This document shows, piece after piece, positions 44,588-54,600 of a stretch of 64,000 nt of DNA (position 1 is the first letter of the stretch; each line of letters opens with the position of its first letter). The DNA comes from Lytechinus variegatus (Eukaryota; Echinodermata; Echinoidea; Temnopleuroida; Toxopneustidae). The notes under the pieces are model-generated. The model saw only the letters and a program-made list of their open reading frames with translations. It was not told the origin of the DNA and did no database searches. The stretch spans positions 21,668,501-21,732,500 of the forward strand of contig NC_054758.1 of NCBI RefSeq assembly GCF_018143015.1, given 5' to 3'. The position numbers and the translations under genes were made by a program.

Positions 44588-46600
44588 GCCCGTATATGAG
44601 CTAAAGCTAATGGAAGGGGAGAAGGTGGAGACAGGAAAGGCAAAACTGAAGGCTAAAGAGGCGGAGGAGGAGCTGAAGATTAGAGAGATGACTGCAGTGG
44701 AAGGGCTGGAACAAAGCTGGTGGAGGCGGTTGAGATAGGAAAGATAGAGCTGATGGCTAAGGAGAGGTAGGAAGAGCTGACGATTGCAGAGATGACTGCA
44801 GTGAAAGGGCAGGGAACCTAGCAGGTGGAGGAGCTGACCAGGGCTAATGGAAGATGAGGAGGTGGAGATAGGAAAGGCAGAGCTGACGGCTAAGGAGGCG
44901 GAGGAGGAGCTGAAGATTACAGAGATGACTGCAGAGGAAGGGCTGGAAACAGAGCTGGTGGAGGCGGTTGAGACAGGAAAGATAGAGCTGATGGCTAAGG
45001 AGAAGTAGGAAGAGCTGACGATTGCAGAGATGACTGCAGTGAAAGGGCAGGGAACCTAGCAGGTGGAGGAGCTGACCAGGGCTAATGGAAGATGAGGAGG
45101 TGGAGACAGGAAAGGCAGAGCTGACGGCTAAGGAGGCGGAGGAGGAGCTTAAGATTACAGAGATGACTGCAAGGAATGGCTGGAAACAGAGCTGGTGGAG
45201 GAGCTAGAGCTAACTGAACATGAGGAGGTGGAGACAGGAAAGGTAGAGCTCATGGCTAAGGAGGAGGAGCTGAAGATTGCAGGGATGACTGAAGTGGAAG
45301 GGCAGGGAACAGCAGGTGGAGGAGGTCGAGACAGGAATGATAGAGCTGATGGCTAAGGACGAGAAGGAGGTGCTGACGATTGCAGAGATGACTGCAGTGG
45401 AAGGGCTGGAAACAGAGCTGGTGGAGGCGGTTGAGACAGGAAAGATAGAGCTGATGGCTAAGGAGGAGAAGGAGGAGCTGACGATTGCAGAGATGACTGC
45501 AGTGGAAGGGCTGGAAACAGAGCTGGTGGAGGCGGTTGAGACAGGAAAGATAGAGCTGATGGCTAAGGAGGAGCTGAAAATTGCAGAGATGACAGCAAGG
45601 AATGGCTGGAAACAGAGCTGGTGGAGGAGCTAGAGCTAACGGAAGATGAGGAGGTGGAGACAAGAAAGGCAGCTAGAGCTGACAGCTAAGGAGGCGAAGG
45701 AGGAGCTGAAGATTGCAGGGATGACTGCAGTGGAAGGGCAGGGAACGGAGCCGGTGGAGGAGCTGGGGCTAATGGAAGATGAGGAGGTGGAAATAGGAAA
45801 GGCAGAGCTGATGGTTATGGAGGAGGAGGAGCTGACGATTGCAGGGATGACTGCAGTGGAAGGGCAGGGAACAGAGCCGGTGGGGGAGCTGGGGCTAATG
45901 GAAGATGAGGAGGTGGAAATAGGAAAGGCAGAGCTGATGGCTATGGAGGAGGAGGAGCTGACGATTGCAGAGATGACTGCAGTGGAAGGGCTGGAAACAG
46001 AGCTGGTGGAGGCGGTTGAGACAGGAAAGATAGAGCTGATGGCTAAGGAGGAGCTGAAAATTGCAGAGATGACAGCAAGAGATGGCTGGAAACAGAGCTG
46101 GTGGAGGAGCTAGAGCTAACGGAAGATGAGGAGGTGGAGACAAGAAAGGCAGCTAGAGCTGACAGCTAAGGAGGCGAAGGAGGAGCTGAAGATTGCAGGG
46201 GTGACTGCAGTGGAAGGGCAGGGAATGGAGCCGGTGGGGGAGCTGGGGCTAATGGAAGATGAGGAGGTGGAAATAGGAAAGGCAGAGCTGATGGCTATGG
46301 AGGAGGAGGAGCTGACGATTGCAGGGATGACTGCAGTGGAAGGGCAGGGAATGGAGCCGGTGGGGGAGCTGGGGCTAATGGAAGATGAGGAGGTGGAAAT
46401 AGGAAAGGCAGAGCTGATGGCTATGGAGGAGGAGGAGCTGACGATTGCAGAGATGACTGCAGTGGAAGGGCTGGAAACAGAGCTGGTGGAGGAGGTTGAG
46501 ACAGGAAAGATAGACCTGATGGCTAAGGAGGAGAAGGAGGAGCTGAAGATTGCAGGGATGACTGTAGAGGAATGGCTGGAAGGAGACTGAATTGGTGGAA

Positions 46601-46700
46601 AAGACATTGCTGTTTTTGTTGCCGAAGGCGTAGGAGACACTCTTGAAGTTCATTTGATTGAAGAAATTGTACATAATTGTAAATAAATTGTAAATTAACC
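46601..46700 (+). terminator. array 3' end with polyadenylation signal
   Basis: The repeat ends after GAGGAATGGCTGGAAGGAGA and passes into unique sequence; in the array's main frame this reads ELVEKTLLFLLPKA then a stop. AATAAA lies at 46682-46687. Together these look like a last exon end and 3' UTR of the gene the array belonged to. Confidence 0.5.
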
Positions 46701-46744
46701 TCAAGAAGTATTTCAATTGTGGTTTCTCTTGCAGTTAGATAAAT

Positions 46745-47040
46745 TAAGTAGCAGATAGAGCGAGTAAAAGCGATAGAGAGATATAAGAGTTTAGAAAATA
46801 TAAGGAGAAAACGAAATAGGAAGAAGGAGAGAGAAAGAGGGGGAGCAGAAGAGGGAAATCGAAAGGGGAAGGAAAAAAGAGAAACAGAAAATAAAAAAAT
46901 GACAAAGGAAAGAGAAAGAGAGATAAAAGAACATAATGAAAGAAACAGAAAAAATAGAAGTAAGAGAGAGAGAGAGAAGGAAAACGGTACATGAAAGAGA
47001 AGCGACATCGAAGTGGAAGGGAAAAAGAAATGAAGAGGGG
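46745..47040. repeat. purine-rich (GA)-like tract
   Basis: About 300 bp almost purely A and G on the plus strand (GAGAGAAAGAGGGGGAGC-like). No coding value; antisense frames are Ser/Phe/Leu-rich noise. Confidence 0.8.
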
Positions 47041-47222
47041 AAATATCAGTTATTAATTTTTTTCAACAAACTTGAGAATCATAGGAGCTTAAATTAACAA
47101 ATCGGTGGCCTTGGAAAGGTTTTCAAAGTGGAGGGGGAGGGAGCTGTCCATGCACAAAATCACAATAATATTTGAAAATTAACTTTACTTTGCTAAAAAT
47201 CGTGTTGCAGACCAATCGTAAA

Positions 47223-47831
47223 GGCGACTGCACACCTTACGATTGGTCTGCGACCCGATTTCAGAATAAAATATAGTATAAGTTGATGCTAACATTAAGA
47301 CTTGGAATATCTTACTGTGTAATGTTCTAAATCATCGTACGAATATCTATGTTCAAATCTGTGACTATGCTACCGTCCTTCTTGGAATAAAAGCCCAGCC
47401 TTCAGCAAGAATCTGATCCACAGTGTGCTGCACTCAACCCAGGTGAGGTAAATGGGTACCGGTAGGAAGTAATTCCTTAAAAAGCTGTGTGCGCTATGAA
47501 CGCCTAGCTTAGCCGGGTAATATAGGAGCGCCTTGAGCACCTAACAAGGTGGATATGTGCGCAATATAAATACCCTATATTATTATTATTAAAAGCGAAT
47601 TTAATATCTAGTTGTAATGACGTCATAGCAGTCGTACGATTGGCTACGATTCGAAACTAATTTGGCCTTTACTCCGAAATTAAGGCTTGCAATCTTTCAA
47701 AATGGTTATATTAGTGTTCTTTCAATTAATTTAAACCTCAAGCAAAATGATACGTTCCATTTACATTTTCAGAAAGTGAGCAAAATGCGATTTGTTCCAA
47801 AATCGGATCACCTTTATTTGTGCGGTGGTCT
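47223..47831. mobile_element. MITE, GGCGACCGCACACCTTACGA family, copy 1
   Basis: Left end GGCGACTGCACACCTTACGA; right end ATCGGATCACCTTTATTTG-TGCGGTGG, partly degenerate. The same element lies inverted at 49945-50364. Internal ATGACGTCATAGCAGTCGTA is shared. A SINE fragment sits inside (47395-47590). Confidence 0.85.
47395..47590 (+). mobile_element. SINE fragment inserted in a MITE
   Basis: Carries GTGTGCTGCACTCAACCCAG, AGGTAAATGGGTACC and a GTGCGCAATATAAATACCC-(ATT)n tail. It is flanked by AAAAGC (47389-47394 and 47591-47596), a likely short target duplication. The uninterrupted MITE copy reads AATAAAAGCAAATTTAAT across this point. The tRNA-like head is absent. Confidence 0.85.
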
Positions 47832-47915
47832 TTAAACATCGTACGAATTCTTGCCTCGTTATGCCAGAATCATCACGGATACATCCTGTTTCGCAGCAGT
47901 CACTCTCCTTCCCTA

Positions 47916-48420
47916 TTAAAGGGGAAGTTCACCCTGACAAAAAGTTTATTGTAAAAATAGCAGAAAAAATAATAAAAAATATTGCCGAAGGTTTGAGAAA
48001 AATTCATCAAGTAATTAAAAAGTTATTAGAATTTCAATTATTTGATTTGTGACGTCATATGCGAGCAGCATTCCTACATAGCGAATGGTAAAAAATCAAT
48101 GAAATGTCATTTTCTCAGAAAATTGAAAATAGTTTTCACTGTAACTTTTGTATGTCAATAGACAAATCATTTCACACCGATCATGAATAGAAAACAAAAT
48201 TAAGTCATCAGGAACCATACAAAATTTGAAATTCATGCATTTTATATTACATAACACATGGGGCAGCTGCTCGTTTATGACGTCACAAATCCAAAACTTT
48301 GAACTCTAATAACTTTCTTACTCTTCAACGGATTTTCCTCAAACCTTCACCAATATTTTTTACTATTTTTTCTGCTATTTTTACAACAAAGTTTTCTTCA
48401 GGGTAAACTTCCCCTTTAAA
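47916..48420. mobile_element. MITE with TTAAAGGGGAAGTTCACCCT ends
   Basis: Ends TTAAAGGGGAAGTTCACCCT and AGGGTAAACTTCCCCTTTAA. Arms of over 130 bp are mirrored, including GCAGAAAAAATAATAAAAAA and TTTGTGACGTCATATGCGAG. 505 bp. An open frame inside it is a by-product. Confidence 0.88.
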
Positions 48421-48451
48421 CTTCTCATTGCTATTCTCTATTTTCATTAAT

Positions 48452-48650
48452 TAAGGTGAAGTCCACCTCAAGTGGATTTTTATTTGAATTAATGAACGAT
48501 ATTAAAATAAGCACAATGCTGAAAAACAAACCATCAAAATCGGATGTATAATGACATTTCAAAGTATTTATTTTCTTCACAAGACTCTCATGAGTGGCTT
48601 GCAAATGAAAGAGTCAATGATGTAACACACTCATTAACTTAATGAGTAAA
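48452..48650. mobile_element. MITE fragment, AAGTCCACCTC family
   Basis: Begins AAGGTGAAGTCCACCTC, then ATGCTGAAAAACAAACC, ATCAAAATCGGATGTATAAT and 'gatgtaacacactcatt', in the order seen in the left arm of 6718-7082. The right arm is missing. Confidence 0.6.
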
Positions 48651-49944
48651 AAAGGTTTTAATGTAAACCATGCAAAAGTTCTATTTTATGCAGATTTGAC
48701 ATTGAATTAGCTCTGCATGGAATTACAATAGACTGCAATAAATTTCATGCTCTCTTATCATCCAAGTTGAAGCGATTAAATAATATCAAAACGAAATTAA
48801 ACTCTAAAATGGCGATAAAATACAAGATATTCGAATATAATTAAGTTGACAAAGATTTAACGATACACATACTGACAACACATTCTTCATTTAATTCGCT
48901 GTACACTATGGAAATATAATATCTATAGAAAGTATAATAATCATTTGCTACAAATGAGGGATGGGAGATAATAAGCTGGAAGGAACGGGAGGTGAATAGG
49001 TATCAATGCTCCGATAGAGATCTATTATAAAATGTGAAAAGTCACTTGAAAAACGGCGGCCCTTCATATCTTTTCACCTAAATATCGACCCACGACAATC
49101 GGAGGGTTAACCACGAGTAAACAGAGTGAATATTTGACTGAAGCTTCTTAAGCAAAATACCGGTTTTACAAACATGAATATATACATTATTCAGGAAAAA
49201 AATAAACAAATATATTTCATTCATATTAATCAATACCAACATTTTTTCTAGAGGAATGTTGCTATCCCCTTTTTCATCAGTAATCACTTTAATAAACAAA
49301 TTCAAAATAAATATCATATCATAACTGTTATTTTTTTCTTCTGTATTAATCCTTTTATATCTAGATGTCTCTATTTATCTATATCTATATACATAATTAT
49401 CTGTAAATCTGTCACATTTCTAAAAATAAACATTATCTACCAATATACAAATTTGATGAAATTTACCTTTGTTAAAAAAAGTAGATTAATAGGCCATATA
49501 TCTTTTAATTTGTCTATTTTTGCATTAATCACCGTGCAATAAACTCATCCTAGTAAGGAAGTATACATTTCATTGCCTGAGTAAAAGTAATACATTGTCA
49601 GTATGAAAGTAATTATTCATTTAACAATGTTTTAAAATCTATTCAGAGATATTGTATTTTTCATTCCTTTGCAAATCTATTATAGATTTATACACCTAAT
49701 GATGAAAGTATATTTATACGTTTATTATAAATTGTAAAAAATTATTATAACTTACACGCTGGATCAGTTGGAAAGGATTAAAATTCCGGATCTTGTTCAT
49801 GTCTCAAAGCCAACTTGCTCACGAGGTGTCAAATACCCCCATTAATTGACTTCGAGGGGTTCGGGATATTCTATTGTCATCATTTTGTCACTTTTGCCTG
49901 CTATAAAGCTATAAGTAACTTCACAAGGCCCGCGGGGGCCAGTT
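48651..49944. other. intergenic, no gene seen
   Basis: Very A/T-rich sequence with no recognised exon, RNA gene or bounded repeat. Confidence 0.5.
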
Positions 49945-50364
49945 AAGGCCACCGCACACCTTACGACTGTTCGCGATCCGATTTTAAAACAAATCGCATT
50001 TTGCAAATTTTCTGAAAATGTGAATGAAGCATATCATTTTATTTGAGGTTAAAATTAATTGAAAGGATACTAATATATAACCATTTTGAAAGATGGCAAG
50101 CCTTTATTTTGGAGTAAATGCAAAATTAGTTTCAAATCGTAGCTAATCCTACGACTGCTATGACGTCATTACGACTATATATTAAATTTGCTTTTATTCT
50201 AAGGAGGATGATAGCATACTCACAGATTTGAACATGGGTATTCGTACGATGATTTCGAACACTACACAGTAAGATATTCCAAGTCTCAATATTAGCATCA
50301 AATTCTACCAGGTTTTATTCCAAAATCGGGTCGCAGACCAATCGTAAGGTGTGCGGTCGCCTTT
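49945..50364. mobile_element. MITE, GGCGACCGCACACCTTACGA family, copy 2
   Basis: Ends AAGGCCACCGCACACCTTAC and GTAAGGTGTGCGGTCGCCTT. Inverted relative to 47223-47831 and uninterrupted; it gives the intact arrangement. Non-coding, about 420 bp. Confidence 0.88.
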
Positions 50365-50429
50365 GAATAAAATGGCTACGATCAAACGCAACTTCAAGAT
50401 TCAATCACAATAGATTCAACAAATCAGGA

Positions 50430-50740
50430 AAGCGTTTCATCAACATTTTTTTTTTTGTCCTACAAATTAGTTGTCGGATCTGACAACTCTTCTGGCCTCT
50501 ATAACACAATTAGCGATCAATCGCTAAATTAATTGACCAATCAAGATCAAAGTTACACGTGCATTAGGCGCAAAATACTGACCAGGAACCAATCAGAAGT
50601 GTTCTCTCATATTTGCTATTCCTCGCTTATCTTTGTGTTACGGAACCTTGATCTTGATTGGCTGAGAAGCATTGTAACTGTATTTGTCGGATAGAACAGG
50701 ATTTGTCGGATAAGACGTCCGACAAGTTCCATCTCCCTGA
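50430..50740. mobile_element. MITE, GTCCGACAAGTCC family, with second MITE inside
   Basis: The outer part reads AAGCGTTTCATCAACATT, TCGGATCTGACAACT and, on the right, TTGATTGGCTGAGAAGCA and GACGTCCGACAAGTTCC. The same order is uninterrupted at 63144-63300. The stretch 50490-50646 is foreign. Confidence 0.8.
50490..50646. mobile_element. nested MITE, GTGACACAAAACTTAGCGAT family
   Basis: Has ATAACACAATTAGCGATCAA, ACCAGGAACCAATCAGAAGT and GCTTATCTTTGTGTTACGG, matching 5729-5887 in reverse orientation. It interrupts the outer MITE between ACAACTCTTC and CTTGATCTTGATTGG. Confidence 0.8.
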
Positions 50741-50907
50741 AGGCTGAATTGAATATTCGGGAGTTGTGCTTGATTTTGTGAAACCCATCTCTTACTACAA
50801 CTCTTCCAGTAGTGAGGCCTCTCGCCTTATTATGACTCATTTCCCCTTCCCCTTTCATCTCAGAGTATTTTTAATCTTTCATGAAATCGTTAGACAAGCA
50901 GAATGAC

Positions 50908-51698
50908 CTAAGCCGAAGCAGCAGCATGTACAACAGTAGTGGCTGGCATCTCTTCCTCAGAGGACCTTTGGCTCATTTGGTTATTGGTTTGCGATCGACT
51001 AGTGTCAAACCAATCGGTGCTTCGTTGAGATCGTTCACGGTATGGAAACCCATATCCTCTCATTGACGGCAACGACCTGGATCCCATCCTCTGATCCCAT
51101 CCTCCGCGGTGACAACCGGAGTAACGCTGGTACCGCGTCGGATGAGGGCGGTAGGGCGTGACTGGCGCGGTAGCCGCAGGACCCTTGGCGAAACCGCGTT
51201 CCCGCAGGAGATTCTCCACTCGTCCCATCTCATGGAAGTACTGCGTCAGCATAACCTCCGTCTCTCTTTTGAACGGAGGCGTGAACGGCGCCGGAGGAGG
51301 TGGGCGTGGCCGGTCAACAAATGGGCGGTGCACGTGTGGCGGTGGTGGTGGTCTTCGACGCTCCCATGGGCGTGGTCCATCTCGCGTCTCGCTCCATCTC
51401 CAGTTACCGTGGTTGCTCCTCCAATTTGGTCGTTGGCCAAACCCGAAGCGCCGCCCACCTGAAGGTCTGTAGCCTCTCCGCCATGGGGGAGGCTGGATGT
51501 AATCATATTCCCGCTGCCTGCTCCCCCTTTGCGACCACCATCGCTGTCCACCATCGTGTTGGTAGGGTCCCGATGTTGGGATGTCTTCGCTTGATGACGT
51601 CGAGGCAGATTGATCTGATATCCATTCGGGCTGTCTTGGTCGTCGAATGTGGCTCTCCCTCAGAATGTCGTTGTTGGCGTCGATGACGTCACTACTAC
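50908..51698 (-). CDS. unrecognised protein exon 9 (residues 517-779), RG/W/P-rich
   Basis: Acceptor CCTAATAG, phase 1 in; ends VVHAAASA and TAG. Contains QRWWSQRGSRQREYDYIQPP, RRGYRPSGGRRFGFGQRPNW, a proline run PPPPP and SQ/SE-rich end SQTNNQMSQRSSEEE. The DNA here is much more GC-rich than the flanks, and plus-strand frames over it are shadows. Confidence 0.9.
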
Positions 51699-54600
51699 CT
51701 ATTAGGCAAAACATGTTTAAATGGTAAACATCAATTTGTGTGCAAAACTCATTCAAAACTTATTCCTAAATATTTTAAAAATAGCTAGGACAACTTGGGT
51801 GCGTTTTACTGTGAAAATCAAAACCAGAAGCACAATATGGAAATGATGAAAATAACAAGCATCAGTAATATGTTCAAAGACAACGGTTTGGTTAAAATCA
51901 CATGTGTTCCGCGTTTTATTGTTCATTATATTTCTTTAAATTCTATTCCAAAGAAAAAACTTACTTCTGCGATAGATCCTCTCATGTTCACGCTGTGCAG
52001 CCTCTTTTGCAACCCGTTCTTCCATCATAGCATTCTGCAAGTGATGCTGTCTGTTCTGGAGCCCAACAAGTTCATTGGATAGGTTGGCGATGTTCTGTTC
52101 CAGGCCGTTGTACGTCTGCTGGACCTGGCGAGCCTGACCACGGAGAGCTTGTTCCTGGATAAAAACACCCAATATGTTTAGAAAATGTATGTGTTCCATA
52201 ACAGGAATGAGCGCGGAAAAAACTCTACATCCCCCCCCCCCACATACACACACAAATCAAAATATGAAAAAAGTGAAACTCCATATTTTATTGTTCGAAA
52301 TAGACATGAAACGAAATACTCCGAAAATTTGCTTTGCCCAATTGATCGTGGGCCCGGCAGCTACTGTGCAGCGCCAGATCGATGAGGCTCTATCCCTTTA
52401 ATCGTTGAACGCCAAACAGGGTAGCAGCAACTTCCATCTTTTAACGTCTTTTGGTCTGACGCGGCCGGGGTTTGAACCCCCGACCTCCCGGTTGTGAGGT
52501 GGACGCTCTACCAACTGAACCAACACACCGGTATGTCGAGAACAATGTTCTGATATCATATCAAAACACTTTATTTACTTAAAAAATAAACGAAGGACAT
52601 CGCTGTAATGAACCCGAAATTGAGAGGTTACTACATGTCATGTCAGTGGCAACTTTTTTAAAGTCCCGAGGGAGAGAAGCGAGAAGCGAGCGAGCTAAAA
52701 ATGTGACCTTGATTTTGTGATCTGTAGTTTGACGTGATATTAATAAATTAACATCATATCTAACATATTTTTTTTTATCTTTTTTCAATCGTTTTCTTTA
52801 TTGTTTTTTCGTAGTCGTTGATTTTTGGGATGTAAGCAAAAATGTTAACTTTTTTGTTAAATACAAAATGTAATTTGTTGGTAGATATTGACGTAATATT
52901 CAGAACAAATAATCGTATTTCACCCTTTTTCATTTCCTTTCCCTTCTTTCAAGGTCGTAATTTCTTCTTTTTGGGGGGTCCATGGCCCCCACCCCCCTCC
53001 CTCCCATCCTATTAGGGGCCCGTTTAATAAAGGACTTGTAACTGTTGTAGCTTTGCCATTATGGTAACTACCTTGGCTACTTTGATTCTGATTGGCTGTT
53101 GAGCACTGTTACCTTGGTAGATGCAATTATGGCAAAGTTACAACAGTTGCAAGTCCTTTATGAAACGAGCCCCAGGTCTGTATTTTAATTTTTGTACGAC
53201 ATTGTTGATGATTGAAACCATTTTGATTTACCTGCAGTGTTGCCTGTGTGACTGCAGTCCTCATCTCTTCGTTGGCTGCGTTGTAACTCTTGATCTGTTC
53301 CTGGTATAGCTCCCTCTGTATCTGGGCTAGAGGAGTCTCTAATTCAGCTGATTTATTTCACGAGGGACAAAACAAGAGAGATTACAGTCATTTATTGCCT
53401 ACTAGGAGTGACCCCTTGAGCGGTGCCACGATCTTTCGATAAGGGGGCAGGGGTTTATGGGTGGGGATAAAAAAAAATATTCGTATCATTTTTTTTTTTT
53501 GATAAATGGTAGAATTACACATGCACTCGTCTCATTTTTACACTCTTCGATCATCCTTCTTTCTTCTCCTTTTCTCCTTTTTTTTCGTTTCCCCTTAAAT
53601 GTTCCTACCTCTCCTACTTCCTCTTCTTTTTCATCATTTTCATCGTAGTCGTCATCATCTTCGTCACCATTTCTATCATCAATATCATCATCACCACCAT
53701 CATCATCATCACTATCACTGCCACCACCACCACCAACACCGTATCATCATCATCACCGTCATCACCATTTCTATCACCATCATCGTCTTCATCATCATCA
53801 TCATCATCAATATCCTCAATATTAGCAGCATCATCATCATCAATATCCCCATCATTAGCAGCAGCATCATCATTATTATCCTCCTCCTCATCATCATCCA
53901 TTCCGCCATCAGCATCATTTACATCATCATACAATGTATGTACCACATGACAGATACTCGTCGGTGGGTTGATCTTTTGTCTTTTCCCAGGCCCTCAAGA
54001 GGTGACCGGTCTTTGCCTTCCTCAGCTGATCTCTCAAGAACACCTCCATTCGAAATAGAAGAGAGAAGAAAGAAACAACCAAAGAAGGCTATTACCACAG
54101 TTTCCAAATAAAGAGAAGGAAAAGGAGAGAAAGAGACAGAGAAAAAAAGAGAGGAGAGACGAAAAGAAAAGAAAAGAAAGGGAAGAGAAGTAAGCAGAAC
54201 ACTTTCACCCAGTTCCCAATGTTGATTTAATGACCAAGTCACTTCAACAAAACGGACCACACATCGATTATGATTCGCTATTCACAGTAACGTATTAGCT
54301 TTGATAGGTGTGGAGTTGGTTTCTTGCCACACAAGATAAAGACGTGACATAAACGCTCGAATATCTAATTTAGTTTGAAAGTAGACTTTGCTATTAAACG
54401 GTTACAAACTAGAGTGGATGGTTGTGATGATGATGATGTTGGTGATGATGACTGATAATGACGATGAATACCCCTTTCATAAACCCAATTATGCGGCTAA
54501 TAGCAGCATAATTTGGTCGTAATCAGGAGATAGTTATTGTCATGTTGGTGATGGTGACGACGACGACGCGACGGCGGTGGTGGTGATAGTGATGGTAAAT

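Larger units (their letters stand above)
36653..46600 (+). repeat. 10-kb Glu-rich coding-like minisatellite array
   Basis: About 90 copies of a roughly 105-bp unit (range about 90-117) repeat in the same strand and mostly in a frame that reads ELKIAGMTAVEGLET, ELVEEVETGKI and DLMAKEEKE. Variants swap EVETGK for ELELTEDEEVE. Stops (for example GTGTAGGAG, GAATAGTTGG, ACATAGC) and frame changes recur, so the longest uninterrupted reading is about 155 codons. If once a protein, it was acidic and helical or coiled-coil-like. The minus-strand Ser-rich readings are shadows. A MITE interrupts it at 44047-44587. Confidence 0.85.

Noticed and set aside
36653-46600. CRISPR-like regular repeat array
   Set aside because: Units are contiguous coding-like minisatellite copies without unique spacers, in eukaryotic intron-rich DNA.
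46523-47008. Long minus-strand frame beyond the array end
   Set aside because: Mostly a GA-rich tract read as Ser/Phe/Leu; low complexity and no splice support.
47792-48052. Open frame at the 47.8-48.1 kb MITE junction
   Set aside because: Spans two adjacent transposable elements; its sequence is explained by their arms.
51109-51686. Plus-strand frames over the last exon of the unrecognised gene
   Set aside because: The region is GC-rich coding DNA on the minus strand; plus-strand readings are shadows without splice or homology support.
52461-52531. Functional tRNA-Val (CAC) gene
   Set aside because: A and B boxes are good, but the anticodon stem does not pair properly and a SINE body follows, so a SINE head fits better.
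53614-53946. Open frames rich in Asp or Met over the CAT repeat (also 58078-58368)
   Set aside because: Pure trinucleotide repeat read in different frames; no flanking coding sequence or splice context.
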